From the NCBI GenBank assembly GCA_022410635.1, contig JAJVDF010000047.1:164040-228039 (forward strand): a DNA stretch of 64,000 nt. Reading direction: 5' to 3'. Positions 1-12,400 of this stretch are shown in pieces; the stretch's first letter is position 1; each line of letters begins with the position of its first letter. Position numbers and translations under genes: made by a program. The stretch comes from Tretioscincus oriximinensis (taxonomy: Eukaryota > Chordata > Lepidosauria > Squamata > Gymnophthalmidae). The notes beneath the pieces are model-generated. The model did no database searches and was not told the origin of the DNA. It worked only from the letters and a program-made list of their open reading frames with translations.

Positions 1-65
1 TTCTTCTTCTTCTTCTTCTTCTTCTTCTTCTTCTTCTTCTTCTTCTTCTTCTTCTTCTTCTTCTT

Positions 66-154
<89 letters not shown>
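1..154. repeat. Compound microsatellite (TTC)n then (TTA)n
   Basis: Uninterrupted TTC triplets fill roughly 1-95 and switch to TTA triplets to about 153. The array runs off the left edge, so its full length is unknown. The other strand is (GAA)n, a purine tract able to form triplex DNA. Confidence 0.97.
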
Positions 155-156
<2 letters not shown>

Positions 157-398
157 TTGACAAGCAGCAACAGTGAGCTGTATTCACCAAATGGTCAAGT
201 TACATTTGACTACTGGTAGCTTTTTTAATTATATTTTTAACCTTCTATTTTACAATTTTAATTTCTTTTAGTAAACTGTCCTAAAACTGCATCATAAATT
301 AAATAGTTAAATAATTCTTTAAAAAATAATTCTTTAAAAATTCAATACATTAATTGATTTATTTCAATTTGTTTACTTTATTTTATTTGTTTAGCAAT

Positions 399-465
399 AT
401 GGTGAATGTTATGCTGTTCATTTTGCTTGCATCCTGTTTCTCTATCTTTGGAACACAGAAAACCA
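399..465 (+). CDS. IL1RL1: IL1RL1 coding exon 1: signal peptide
   Basis: Encodes 22 residues plus one base: a hydrophobic leader MVNVMLFILLASCFSIFG followed by TQKT, consistent with a cleaved signal peptide. The donor GTAAG starts at 466 (phase 1). A pyrimidine-rich tract ending in TTTAG at 391-394 lies four bases before the ATG, so this exon is probably spliced to an upstream non-coding leader exon outside the window, as known for mammalian IL1RL1. Confidence 0.85.
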
Positions 466-3400
466 GTAAGTCTTATTGTTCATTTGACCCACAGAAATGT
501 CTTGAATATTTGTATATGATGCTCATTTCTCTAGATATTTAAGCATATTTTGTGCCCTATATGATATTACCAGTTTGAAATGATGCTTTCCTGTGGCTTC
601 AGGTCATTTGTACAGCAGATCCATCAAAGGCCCTTTCTGTACTTAATTTTATTCCATTCCAAGAAAGGACCCTGGGTTAGCATTGTTCTCACCAGACCCT
701 TTCCTGGAACCTTATGGGATAGGCACAAACTAGATATTTTGAAGGGGCATCCTTCCCAGGTCAAGTATCCTTGACTTACTATATCCTAGCATATAGTTAC
801 ATAATCTAAAGTCATTCTTTCCATGGGGCATTCCTGCCCATAGTGTAGACCTATGTTCTAGAAAAACATTAGTGTAAGTATATGTTTTCTCTCCATTTGC
901 AACATGCTTTTGTCATTACTTCCCTGAATGGATTAACAGAAATCAACAGTGACAAATTATTTGTGATGAAACATCAATGCCTGCCCTCATACTTTCCTCC
1001 ATTCCAACACTTTCAGTCATTTTAACAGAGCAAAGTGTGAATTTTAAGAGAGACAGGAAAGGTAGCAATTTTGCACCATTTTCATAAATTGCACTTGCAT
1101 TTAGCAGCCTTTCATTGAGACATGTAAGCTGCAGACGCATTTGGGCTTAACGTGCCCAAATGTGAAGGGGGAGCCTACAGTCTGCATTGTGTTACCATAA
1201 AACCCGTCTCCGAAGTGCTCCTGTGTTGATCAAAATGCACACCACCACTTTCTGCGGCGCAGTACGTGGTGATTTTGTGTCGTCTTCACTCTATTTTGAA
1301 ATTCTCGTTAAGAGAACTTCAACAATGAGGCTGGGGAATTGATAGGCAAGACAAGCAGGGGAAAGGAGCGAGGGAATGGGGGCTTTAACAATTATTCAAA
1401 GTGAGGCGAGGATTTCCTTTATATTACGCCCTCACTTCACTTTCAAAACAGAGTGGAAAATTCCATTTTCCACTCCGCATTAAAGCCCAAGTGTGTCTGC
1501 ACCCATACTGGAGTTGACCTTTTATCAAGCAGTTAGCCAATGACTCCTGTCTCATTTTGTCCAAGGAACAAAGCTAATTTGAATGGCAGTAATGTGAACT
1601 TAGCAAATCTTGTGAGACTTTGGGGACACATGTAAATGTTCATTGGCTCCTGGCTCACAGAACATGCTTGGGAATTGTAGGAAGGCCTGCAGAGAATGCT
1701 GGAAATTGTAGTAAGGCAAGCATAGCAATGCCTTATGGGGCTCGTCATATGTTGAGATTGCTATGTGTTGGAGCAGGATGAAAGCTTTGAGGTAGGTGAG
1801 GAGAGACCGCAAATGCATTTTAAAAGAAACAGTGAGGCAAACCATGTGGTGAGGAAGTGGCCTAAAATAAATCTACTTTGGTAACAGCATAAATCGTGAT
1901 TGCTAGGCTGCACTTTAGTTGTACTTTTCTAAGTCAAGGTTAACTGCTAATCTGCATGAACAGCTTTGAAATTGCTGTTACATGGCATGTGGTGCAAAAG
2001 CTACTTGAACAAGCTGGGAAAGATCTCTTTTTGCAGACTTTGGACCAGATCACATTTTAATCTTGGCAAGCTATTAAGTCTTTTTATTTGATCGTAGTGT
2101 CTGCAATGGAAGGAGAAGCCTTTTTGGTAAAATGTCCTCAGCCATGTAATACATATGAAAATGTCACTTGGAGTCTTGGTGATATGAACATCTCGACAGA
2201 TGAAGATGCAAGAATCCATACTCGTGAGAAGAATCTTTGGTTTCTACCAACACATCACAATGACTCTGGAAATTATACCTGCATTAAGCAGAAGTAAGTT
2301 AAATAATAGTAATGACACAAAAATATTTATGCACGTTTCTCTCCTTCCTTCCAGCATATTTTGTATCTATTTTGTATTTACAGGCCTGGTGCAAGCAAAA
2401 CCGAAACTGTTACCGTGAAAATATATCCACATCAAAAAGATATTTGTTATTATAAGGATTCTCTCTATCTAAAAAGAGAGAGAGCAATTGGGAAAATTCC
2501 TTGCCCTACCTTTGGTAATTATAAGAACGCAACTATGATCAAGTGGTATAAAGTAAGNATCATTTAGGGCTGATGAAATTGTTTTGACATTGCCCATTAT
2601 TTTATTTTTTTATTTGAAAGTTCTGGAGAAGAGTAGATGGGGTGAAGGATACATCATAGTAGCGTCAAGGTATCATCTGTTAGTACTGAGCATTTAATTA
2701 TCTTGCAAAAAACCCACAATTTGTGAAATGTCTAAAGTGGCATTTGTAGAGTGCAAAAATCTCAACCAAATGAGAACCAGAAGAAAAACTAGACAACAGA
2801 AAGTCTAAAAAAGTCACAATATTGGTCTGCTAATATTACAGAACAGAAAATACTATGTCAATGAAACTTTAATTCGTTCATTCTGGAACATCCAAAAAAT
2901 CCAAATTGTAGGAAATAATGCAAGAATATAAAATTTATTTATTTATTTATATTTATACCCCATCCCATACCCGAAGGTCTCAGGGCGGCAAACAGAGCAG
3001 AATACCACACAGGTAGAAATGGCATCTTAATGTTTCCGTGGAGGTGGTCTTGTATATTATACTATATTGAATATAGTATATTGAAAGGTGAGAAAAGTGG
3101 AGTATAAAACCCAGTTCTTNTTCTTCTTGTAAAGCTTTACTGGAAGATATTGCAAAGCTGTGGGAAATCGTTGGCATCTCCAAGAATAATGGAACTATTA
3201 GAAAATCCTAATTTTTAATACATGGGCAAGTCAGTATCGGAAAAGAAGCTCCTTTGGGATCTAATATGCAATTTTTGACTGTGTGAGCATTTTTTTTGAA
3301 GTCACTACTACAATTCACACTTTTACTTAAAGCAAAGGAATGGTTAAATATGTTTGTCTTTGTGTGCATATTAAAAATTAAGGATTGTGAAGAACTTCGT

Positions 3401-6400
3401 GGGTCAAGATATTATCCATATGGAGATGAACTATATATTGAGGATATAAATACAACTGATAATGGATTTTATACTTGCCTGTTTAAATATACTTATGGCA
3501 GAAGAAAATTTAATGTCTCTGCAACGAGGGAACTTGAAATTCCAAGTAAGGTGGCAGTGAGCTTAAACGGTCTATGCTTACAAGCACATATCAGTGTTCA
3601 GCTGATTTTGATAGAATTAAGTTGCTATTTTTATTTTTTATAATCTTTACTTCCAATAAAGTAGTTCCATTCATGCTAGTTGCAAAAAAAAGAGTAATAT
3701 GTGGCAGCAGGACACTTGTGTCTCAGAGTTTCTAATGCAGCTAAGAGGAGCTGTGGAAACAATGGCTCTTATTCCTCTTTCTAGCTCAGTTTGGATTTCT
3801 CTTGAAATAGGGGCTTGCTATTTGAATGTCAATGTAGGCCATGGCACGTCCCATAGCTGCGGGTACAAAATTATCAAAATTCTGGCCATTTTTTGGGTCA
3901 TCTGTTAATTGTACTATATAGAAATTTCTACCCAGGTATGTATATAAAATATATGTAACCCATAAATAGGATCTCCAGATTTGTTCTTACGTTAGCTTTT
4001 TTTTTATTAAGTCATGCTAGCAAGAGATGGGTAATATTTTTTTCCTGAAGAATTATGACTATCATGGCGCATATCAGTCAGCAGTCTAGCCAACAGTTGC
4101 TACTCCCACTGAAACTGCAGATAAATACAGACGTAAGGTGCATACACAAAAATCCTTGCGTGCCAGAATTCCTTTCTGCCTTCCAAAGCTCAGGCCAAAG
4201 CTCCTCCGTGTCATCTTCACAGGCTGCTGAACAGAAAGCTGATTACTTGTCTGAAGTCGATTAGCTTCTGCACTTACATTTGAATAAATATCTCANTAAG
4301 GCTGAATGTTGACAAGGCCACCCTATGTAGGGACAGGNCCTGTGTTGGTTCAAACCCTTTGTGACCTTTGGAATCAGTCCCTCAAATCCTGATGGTCNGG
4401 AGTGAACATTCCAGGCTCTGATCCCCTGGGGGGTTCATTTCAGTAGTACACCTTGTTGCAGCACTTAAGTGGTTTCTTGGATAAATTGGACCAGAGATAA
4501 GCTCCTTCCACACTGCTCTATGTTCCACTTAATAGATTTTCTTGAATGCAGTAATGCTGTACCAGCACCAGCGGCTGGTGCAGTTTGGGGCTGGGGGGGG
4601 GGGCAGGTTCCTCCAGCCTCGGCAAAGTTAAGAAAGCAGCTGGAAGGAGGCACATTCAGGCACTTACCGATCTCTCTCTCAGTCTGCAAGTTGAATGTCA
4701 ATACAAAATGGCACCTCTACGGAAACTGTAGCCCCTTCTAGGCAGCCCTCCCATTAGTTCAGGGATTGGCAACCCCTTTTGCCAATTAAAAAAGCTGCCT
4801 GGAGCTTTTTGATTTGTTGGCAGCTCCTCTATGAAAGGAGATTTTATAACTGATTTTAATCTCTGAGTGTTCCCCACGAACCCACAGACACAGTGGCCAC
4901 TGTGTATCAGACTAAACACCTGTTTGGGGCCTCCTACCAGCAGGAAGTGAGGCCTCCATTGGACTGTATCAAGGTGTGGAAGAAAGGCCTCTAGAACATT
5001 TTTAATGCGAGTTTAGCAAGAAGTGCAGAAGTGTTTGTAGAACTATTTCATTATCCCTGCCTAGCCTGGGTTGGACTTAAGAGTTGGACTTACCTAGGAT
5101 TACAAAAAAGGAGACAAAAGTGCTATTTCAGTGCAGTATTTCTAGAAATTTCCTGTTTTACATACCCATTAAATATGTAGCATTCCTGTCTACTTTTTTT
5201 CAGGAAGCCTAGGTTTACCCAAGGTCTTAAATGATATCTGAAGGACTTATTTAAAAAGCCAGTAATATGAATCATTGTTCTNATACTGTTGTATTTCAAT
5301 TTTAATAAAAAGAACTGGTGTATAGAAACTCTATTTTAAAATTTTGAAAGGCCACTTTATTTTCCTCATCTACTGCTTTCCTATTCTTTTCCTAAACTTT
5401 TAAAGAAATGCCTTTTGGACAAGCAGAGAAAATTCAGTTTGTAAACCTAAAGCCTAATGAAGTTTTTGAAGTGGAAATTGGTAAGTTCATTTTTTGTATG
5501 CAACTGGGTCTAATTTATGTGCTTTTTTTTGCCATACATGAAGACTATTCTTTTCTTATTCTTTCTTCCTCTCTTTCCCCCCATCCTTCCCCCCCCCCCC
5601 CCCCATTCTTGTCATCCTTATCCATTCCATTAATCTTGTATTTTCTCTCTCTCAGTAGTCTGGCAAAGCTAAAAGGTGTTCTGCCTCCCTGTTGGTTGTT
5701 TTCCCTACTCCTGTGCTACTGGCGGCTTGGATCAGCCGTGGAAGGTGGGAACAAAAGTGGTACTAAGTGGAGGAACATTAGCATTGTCCTTGTTTCCATC
5801 TTCTGCTGCTTATGTAAGCTACCATCAAAATAGGAAGAAGGATGGTATGGTGAAATGACCTTTCAGCTTTGTTACAAGTGCAGAGATGCTCCCTGTCTCC
5901 CTTATTCTCCCCCCCCCATCTCCCATCAGCCTCTCTTCTTTCAATCTCTTTCCCTTCCTACATTCTTTCCTTCTGTCTCAGCCCTCATCTGCCATGCACA
6001 CCATTCTTGTTGCCAGGAGTATAAAAAAAACAAAGACTGGGTATTGGACAGTGTTGTTTTGCCTCTTTATAAACCTGTCGTGAGGCCACATTTGGAACAC
6101 CACGTCCAATTCTGGTCACCACATCTCAAAAATGTATTGTGGAACTAGAGTAGGTGCAGAAAAGGTCAACAAAAATGATCAAGACTCGCAATTATGTTTC
6201 CTTAGTAAATTTCCGTAACTCCTGATTGTCTGGTGTAGTTTATCCTTGATTCCGGAATCCCTCCCATTCCCTGGTTCCCCCTGGCCCCTCCCTGGTGACA
6301 CCGGTGCAAAAGAACCAGTGCAATCCCTTGACGTGTTTCTGTTCACATATCCTGCTGAATGAAACTCTCCTGATGATCCAGGAACAAAGACTGATAAACT

Positions 6401-9400
6401 GAATAATCCATTCCNGTTGTGGGAGGGGGGAGGAGATGGGNTTTTGATTTCATTGTATGTAACTTGTTTTGAAAAATTTTCAATAAAAAACATTAAAAAA
6501 ACCCAAGAATGATCAAATGACTGGAGCACCTCCCTTATGAAGTCAGGCTGCAATGTCTGGGACTCTTCAGCCTTGAAAGATAGCNTTTGGAAGGTAATCT
6601 GATTGAGNTGTATAAGGTGAATAGAGAAAATATAGTTTCTCTATCACATAGGCTGACCAGATGAGCCCTTTTTGGGTGNGTGTGAAAACCTGGTTTTGGG
6701 GTGCCTCCCAGTTTTTGCTGAGGAATTTTTTTTTNNAAAAAAAAATCTTTTTTTGAAAAAAAATTCCTCAGCAAAAACCGGGAGGCACCCCAAAACTGGG
6801 TTTCCACCCCCCAAAAAAGAGGTCATCTGGTCAGCCTACTATCACATAACACTAGGACTAGGGGGCATTCCTTGTAACTAATGGGCAGAAGAGTCAGAGT
6901 AGACAAAGGAAGGTNTACTGCTCAAAACAATTAAGGGAACACTTTAACATAACAGAGTATGCTAAAATGTTCCCTTAATTGTTTTGAGAACAGACAAAGG
7001 AAAGCATTTTTTCACCCAGAGGGACATCAGCCTGTGGAATTTACTTCCAGAAGAGGTGGTGATAGCTAGCAGCTTGGATAGATTCAAGACAGGGTTATGG
7101 ACACCAAGGGTATAAATAGCTACTAGAGTGGATCTTTTGATGGAGCAACTCTGGGATGGAGCAACAGGCAGTACTCATGAAATATCAGTTGAAGGGAGTC
7201 GAGACAAGGTGAAGATTTTGCCTCCTTCTATTCAGAGTGCCCAGGTGCAATTGGTGGGCCTCCATGTGAGACAGAATGCTGGACTGGATGGGCTCTGGGC
7301 TGATTCAGCAGGCCATGTTGGACAGGAAGTGCAATGACTGGCTAGCTGTTTGACCAGCAGTTCATTTTTCCCATTTTCTGGTAAGTCATACACCTCTAGG
7401 CATTGGACACTGCCTCTCCCTTTTTTATCCATATGATGCTCCCTTTTGGTCCGATCCACAGATGATTCAGGACTGTTTGTCTAGCACAGACTGTTCAGTT
7501 GAAACATTTTCAGTGTAATGTTCACTAGCACTTCCTTGGAGTTTTATTTATATAATGATTCATATTAGTATTACAATATTCATACAAGATCTTTGAGGTT
7601 GTCTTAACTTGGTTGACAAGTCATATATTTTGTATGACTATTATAATGCTAATGTGAATCTCTATATAAATCTGAGATGCTCGAAAGGTGTTTGTGTACA
7701 ATGTGCCCAATTTCCAGTAATGCTGATTTGTGAGTCTGATAAGTGGAAATTTTGTTGATTCCTAATGTGCCAGGTAACTCTCCAAATCAACTTATACGAC
7801 ACCAATCATTACTTGTTCTCCATGATTTGCTAAATTAATTACAGTCTGGAGTCCTGCACTTCTNAGTTCTTTGTGATTTCTTCTAGGTACTTCTGTAAAC
7901 TTTTCATGTCTGGTCATTTTGGGTTCTGGAAAACAAAATTTATGTTTCATTGATTGGAAACACTATGGTGCTGAAGATCCTGACCACTTCATTATTTTTA
8001 ATCACGTGTAAGTTTCTGACAGTCCAGAAAGCAGACTGGAAATCTGAATTGTGTAATTTTCTTTTTGTTATATATTGTTTTTTTCTGGGGCACTTTTCAG
8101 AAAAACCTGCTGGAAAGCACAAAACTACAATGATAAATTTGACATCTGTATTGGAAGTTTCATATATTTAATAAGGTATTTTTCTCATTAGAAAATGATA
8201 CACAAGTTTTACTTTACTACAGAAAAATAATACTAAAATATGAGATCTTATATCTAATGTGCAGTAGACCTTTGTTCTCTGCTATGGTTTTTCTTCATGG
8301 AAAGCACATAGCTTCTTCTAATTTGAGCTTTATTTTTTTTAAGGCTGTGTGCACACAAAACGTCTATATTCCTTGGCCAATGCCTCACATCGCTCCTCGA
8401 TCTCGTTGCATGCGGCCCAAGGCTTTTTTTTCTTTTACTCGCAGCAGCCCATGGAAACAACTGCTATGTTCTTGCTTGTTTCATCCTCCTGTGTCAAATT
8501 TGTGCACGTGCCTATACAGCACCATAGATGCGAGAGGACGGGGGCTCTCCAGAACGATGCCTGAATATCCCAGCAATAGTTTATTCTGAGACAAATGTCG
8601 TTTACTGTGGGACGACTGCTCAACAACGCTTAACTCGCTCTGATCAAGGTAGAAACGTGCTGTGTGCACGCAGCCTAAGATGTGGCTGTAAAGGGATTTT
8701 CCAAGGATTCCCTCAGCAGAACTAAACAATTCAGACTCTTTCTGGGCTGAGTCTTTTTTGTCCCATTCCTTTTACCAGTGAAGTACAACACTGAAATACG
8801 AAAACTGTATCATAGTTTCTGAATAAGCTGCCTTGCCACCACAGCTGGCACAGGGTATCATTTCCAAGGCAGACATTTGCACAACTTATCATAATAGAAG
8901 ATTTCAGCCTAACTTTTGCAGGCAATTATTTCTTTCCAGGTGTAACCATTGTTTATATTTTAGCTTGAATAGAAGCTGGTGAATTTATATAAGGTTTCCA
9001 AGACCCTGGACAATTTCATGGCTTATGTATTATTATTAATTGCCACTGAAGAACACCTTCTAAGGTTGAAACGCATCTGGCCATTGATCTTGGTTGTCTT
9101 CGATCTTCAGGATCCACAGACATATTTCCTTTTGGTTTCTCCAAGGAATATTAGACTTTGTGTGGTCATATGAACTTTTAACTGGGGCTATCAATCTAAT
9201 ACCTTTCCAGTATATTTTTGGTTTATCTACACTGTGTGTTTTTATTGTATTGTTAATCTAGCTATTGGCCTGTTTTATACCTTGGCTTTAGATTTTTGGT
9301 ATTTAGTATACTGCTATTTATAAAAGACTTTTATATATTATTATACAGGGTGCTTCAAAAAAATGTATACANGCTGTGAACTTCTATAGAAAAATTATTT

Positions 9401-12400
9401 ACTGTTCTACTGTTCTACAAAGTTAAATAAATAACAAATGTTAATACTGTTCAAATTGGTGACCTGCAGCATCAATACAATTCTGAGTACGAGTCACCAC
9501 TGATTCTGTACATCGTATGGAAGTTCAAAGTGTGTATACATTTTTTGAAGCACCCTGTGTACTTATCCATTTTTACTTTCACCTTTTGCTTGGTGCTTTA
9601 TGGTTCTATTTTTGTGTTTTCAATTAAGGGAGAGAACAGATTCTCACATTTAGCCTTCTTTGCATGCAATTTTGGGCCTCCTAAACTAACTACACAGTTT
9701 TACAGTATAGCAAATCTAACTATAGGTGCCTGAATGTAGGCAGGAGAAATATGCGTTTGAGCAGTCATGTGCACAGGACCATTTTTACACAGAAACAAAG
9801 ATGGATAGGACATTTTTTGCACAGGAACACTGAATATTTTTGCATAGAAACGTAGATGCAAAGGAACAAAGATTGCGAAAAGAGCAGAGAAATTTTGTGC
9901 TGGTTTAAGAAATAGAAAAAAGAGGAGCAAGCAGCATGGATGGAATTATAGCTGCATGGATTTGGAAAAGGAAACATGCAACTGGTTGGGATTAAAAACA
10001 GAGAAGTGTGGCAATCTTTCTGTTCAAGAATTTTCTCTTGAAGAAGTCCAATTTTTCATAGCAGAGTACAAGAGAACAATGGTCTTTTATGCAAAAGCAG
10101 TAAAAGGGAGGGAAGTTTGCATGGACAATATTTTAAAATGAGGCAAGAAGTTTCCCATGGTATGTGATAGGAAGCATAGAAATTCCTTGTATATTAAAAT
10201 ATGGTCCTTCACTTGGTGTGTCAGAAAACCATACCCATTAGACAGGCATTATCATCTTTTACCTGTTCTCTCTTGACACAACATGACATTTTTCAAAACA
10301 GGCTTTAAATGTTTTATGTATCTATTTAATTTAATTTATTATTTATTATTTATTTATTTATGTATTTATTATTTATTTTTATTTATGTATTTATTTATGT
10401 ATTTATTATTTATTTTTATTTATGTATTTATTATTTATTATGTATTTATTATATATTTATTTATATATTTATTTTATTTATTTATTTAGCGGTTTATATC
10501 CTGCCCTTCACCATTGGTCCCAGAGCAATTAGGTTTTAGTAAAAACAAAAACATTTATTTATAAAGCATCATGTGATAGCTTGGAACTTCATTTTGTTAT
10601 CATTAATGTAAACTAGTGATAGGGTAGAAATACTAGTTTCCTCTTCTCCATTTGTTAAGAGACAATTGTCAAGTATACATGGATATAGTACAAATATAAA
10701 AAGCGTAGTAAAAAGGACAAAAAAGGGACTGGGCAGCCACTTTCAAGCTGTCACCCTGAATCTTCAAGGACGTGTCTGCTTCACCATTGCTCTCACTGCT
10801 TGAACACCTTACCCTAAAGTGTCCCTTTTGCTGTTTTCTAATAACATTGTCTTCTCTTTTCACTTTCCCGTTACCAGTGATGATTAATGAAGTGTACTCC
10901 AAACTTCTCCCGTCANTTTACGTATCACTGGAAATGTTGGAATATTTGCACTGCTCAGCTGCAACACAACTCTGTAAAGTCCCAGGTAAATTTTGCAGAC
11001 TGATGTGATTTTTTAGTATTCTTTCTATTAGGTATTTGGATAACGGAAAACAGTATGCAGAGGCTGTATTACATATCAAAGGAGTGACAGCAAAAGATCT
11101 TGGCTTGAATTACACGTGCATCGCACTAAATGAATTGGAATACAGAAAGATTAACATTATGTTACAACTCAAAGATTCTAATAAAGGTGAGCTCTTCCTC
11201 CTCTCATATTTGAAAGTAAGGAAAGATGGATTCTGAAAATCACGCTTTTGATCAAAGGATGCCGAGATGATGAACTTAAGCTGTATTACTGCTTATTACA
11301 AATGGCAGTAGGGTAAGGACATTTAATCTGTTTAACCGGTATCTATATTTTGCCTAAATACAGCCCTGCTTACAGGCGTGTTTTCCTCTTCTTTCCTAAA
11401 TAGCAACGATTGTAATTCCTTTCTTGAATACAGAATCAATGAAAACAAAACTATTTCTTGTTGGCACAGATGGATGCTACAAAGATTGGTTCGAATTGGT
11501 TTGGTAGTTCACACCCTCACCTTCATATTACCCTTTTTCAGTATCATCGAATACATACTACTAATATAATAGTTATCTACCACAAGCATGGCCAACACGG
11601 TATTTTCTATGGGTCTTGTGTGTGTGGTGTGTGTTCAAGAAAGGAATAGAAACTTTTGATATTTGGGGCTTTGGTGTAGTGGTAGCAAACCTTTACACAC
11701 CTGTGTAATTTACAGAAGATGAATTATTATTTCAGATACTTCAGACAGTTCACTAGGCATTGAGTTTATTTGCTAGTGGTTACTTTTTCAGCATGCATCC
11801 GNTTTCTTCTTTTTCTCTTTCCTTTTTTCCCTTTCCTTTTTTCTTTTCCGCTTTCCTCTCCTCTTCCTCCTTCTATTGAGCTTTATTAACCAAGCAGCAA
11901 TTAATGCAGATTTTATGTCATCTATTGAGCACTATGCTACCTTTCTGCTTCTGTCCCATATTATGGGCTTACCTGTTTGCCTTTCATTTAGACTGACCAG
12001 ATTTGCTGAGGCCCAAACTGGGGTAAATTAATATCCATGCTATTTTGCATATTCATGAATATGCAAATCACCCACCAACATGCATACCCCCCTGAAATTC
12101 CCACCTGAGAAATTTGCAAAGTACATGAAAGTTTTTCAAAGTGCGTGAGAATTTTTTGAAGTGTGTGAGAAATTTGCATTTTTATTTATTTTTTGCTGAG
12201 GGGAGGGTGCCTTCAGGAGCTGGCTCCAGTTGCCAGAGTCCCCTAGTGGTGGTGCAGTGATATTTTTTTTTAAAAAAAGAATTACATTTTATTTTTATTT
12301 TTTCCACAGCAAAAATGGGGAAATTGCCCCNCTGGGAGGGCGGGGTAGACACTCCCAGACTGGGTTTCTCCCCCGCAAAAAAAATGAGTCATCTGGTCAG

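Larger units (their letters stand above)
6010..7345 (+). mobile_element. CR1/L3-type LINE 3' fragment carrying three later insertions
   Basis: Non-LTR reverse transcriptase C-terminal coding (LPLYKPVVRPHLEHHVQFW), the HLPYEV-type segment and the 3' untranslated part align with the longer copy at 19290-20885. The copy is interrupted by an L1 tail (6183-6507), a hAT-type foldback element (6649-6838) and a Tc1-like hairpin element (6918-6990). LINE sequence resumes at 6517, 6847 and 6992. Confidence 0.8.

Noticed and set aside
5406..5833. 141-codon ORF starting at IL1RL1 exon 5
   Set aside because: Only the first 75 bases are exon; the rest is intron read-through into a poly-pyrimidine tract.
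10283..10489. 68-codon ORF rich in Tyr/Leu/Phe/Ile
   Set aside because: Pure TTTA-type low-complexity repeat.
10878..10985. Exon-like segment (acceptor TTACCAG, donor GTAAAT, 108 bp) just before IL1RL1 exon 7
   Set aside because: It is open only when entered in phase 1, but IL1RL1 exon 6 ends in phase 2, where the segment has an immediate in-frame stop. Exons 6 and 7 join well without it.
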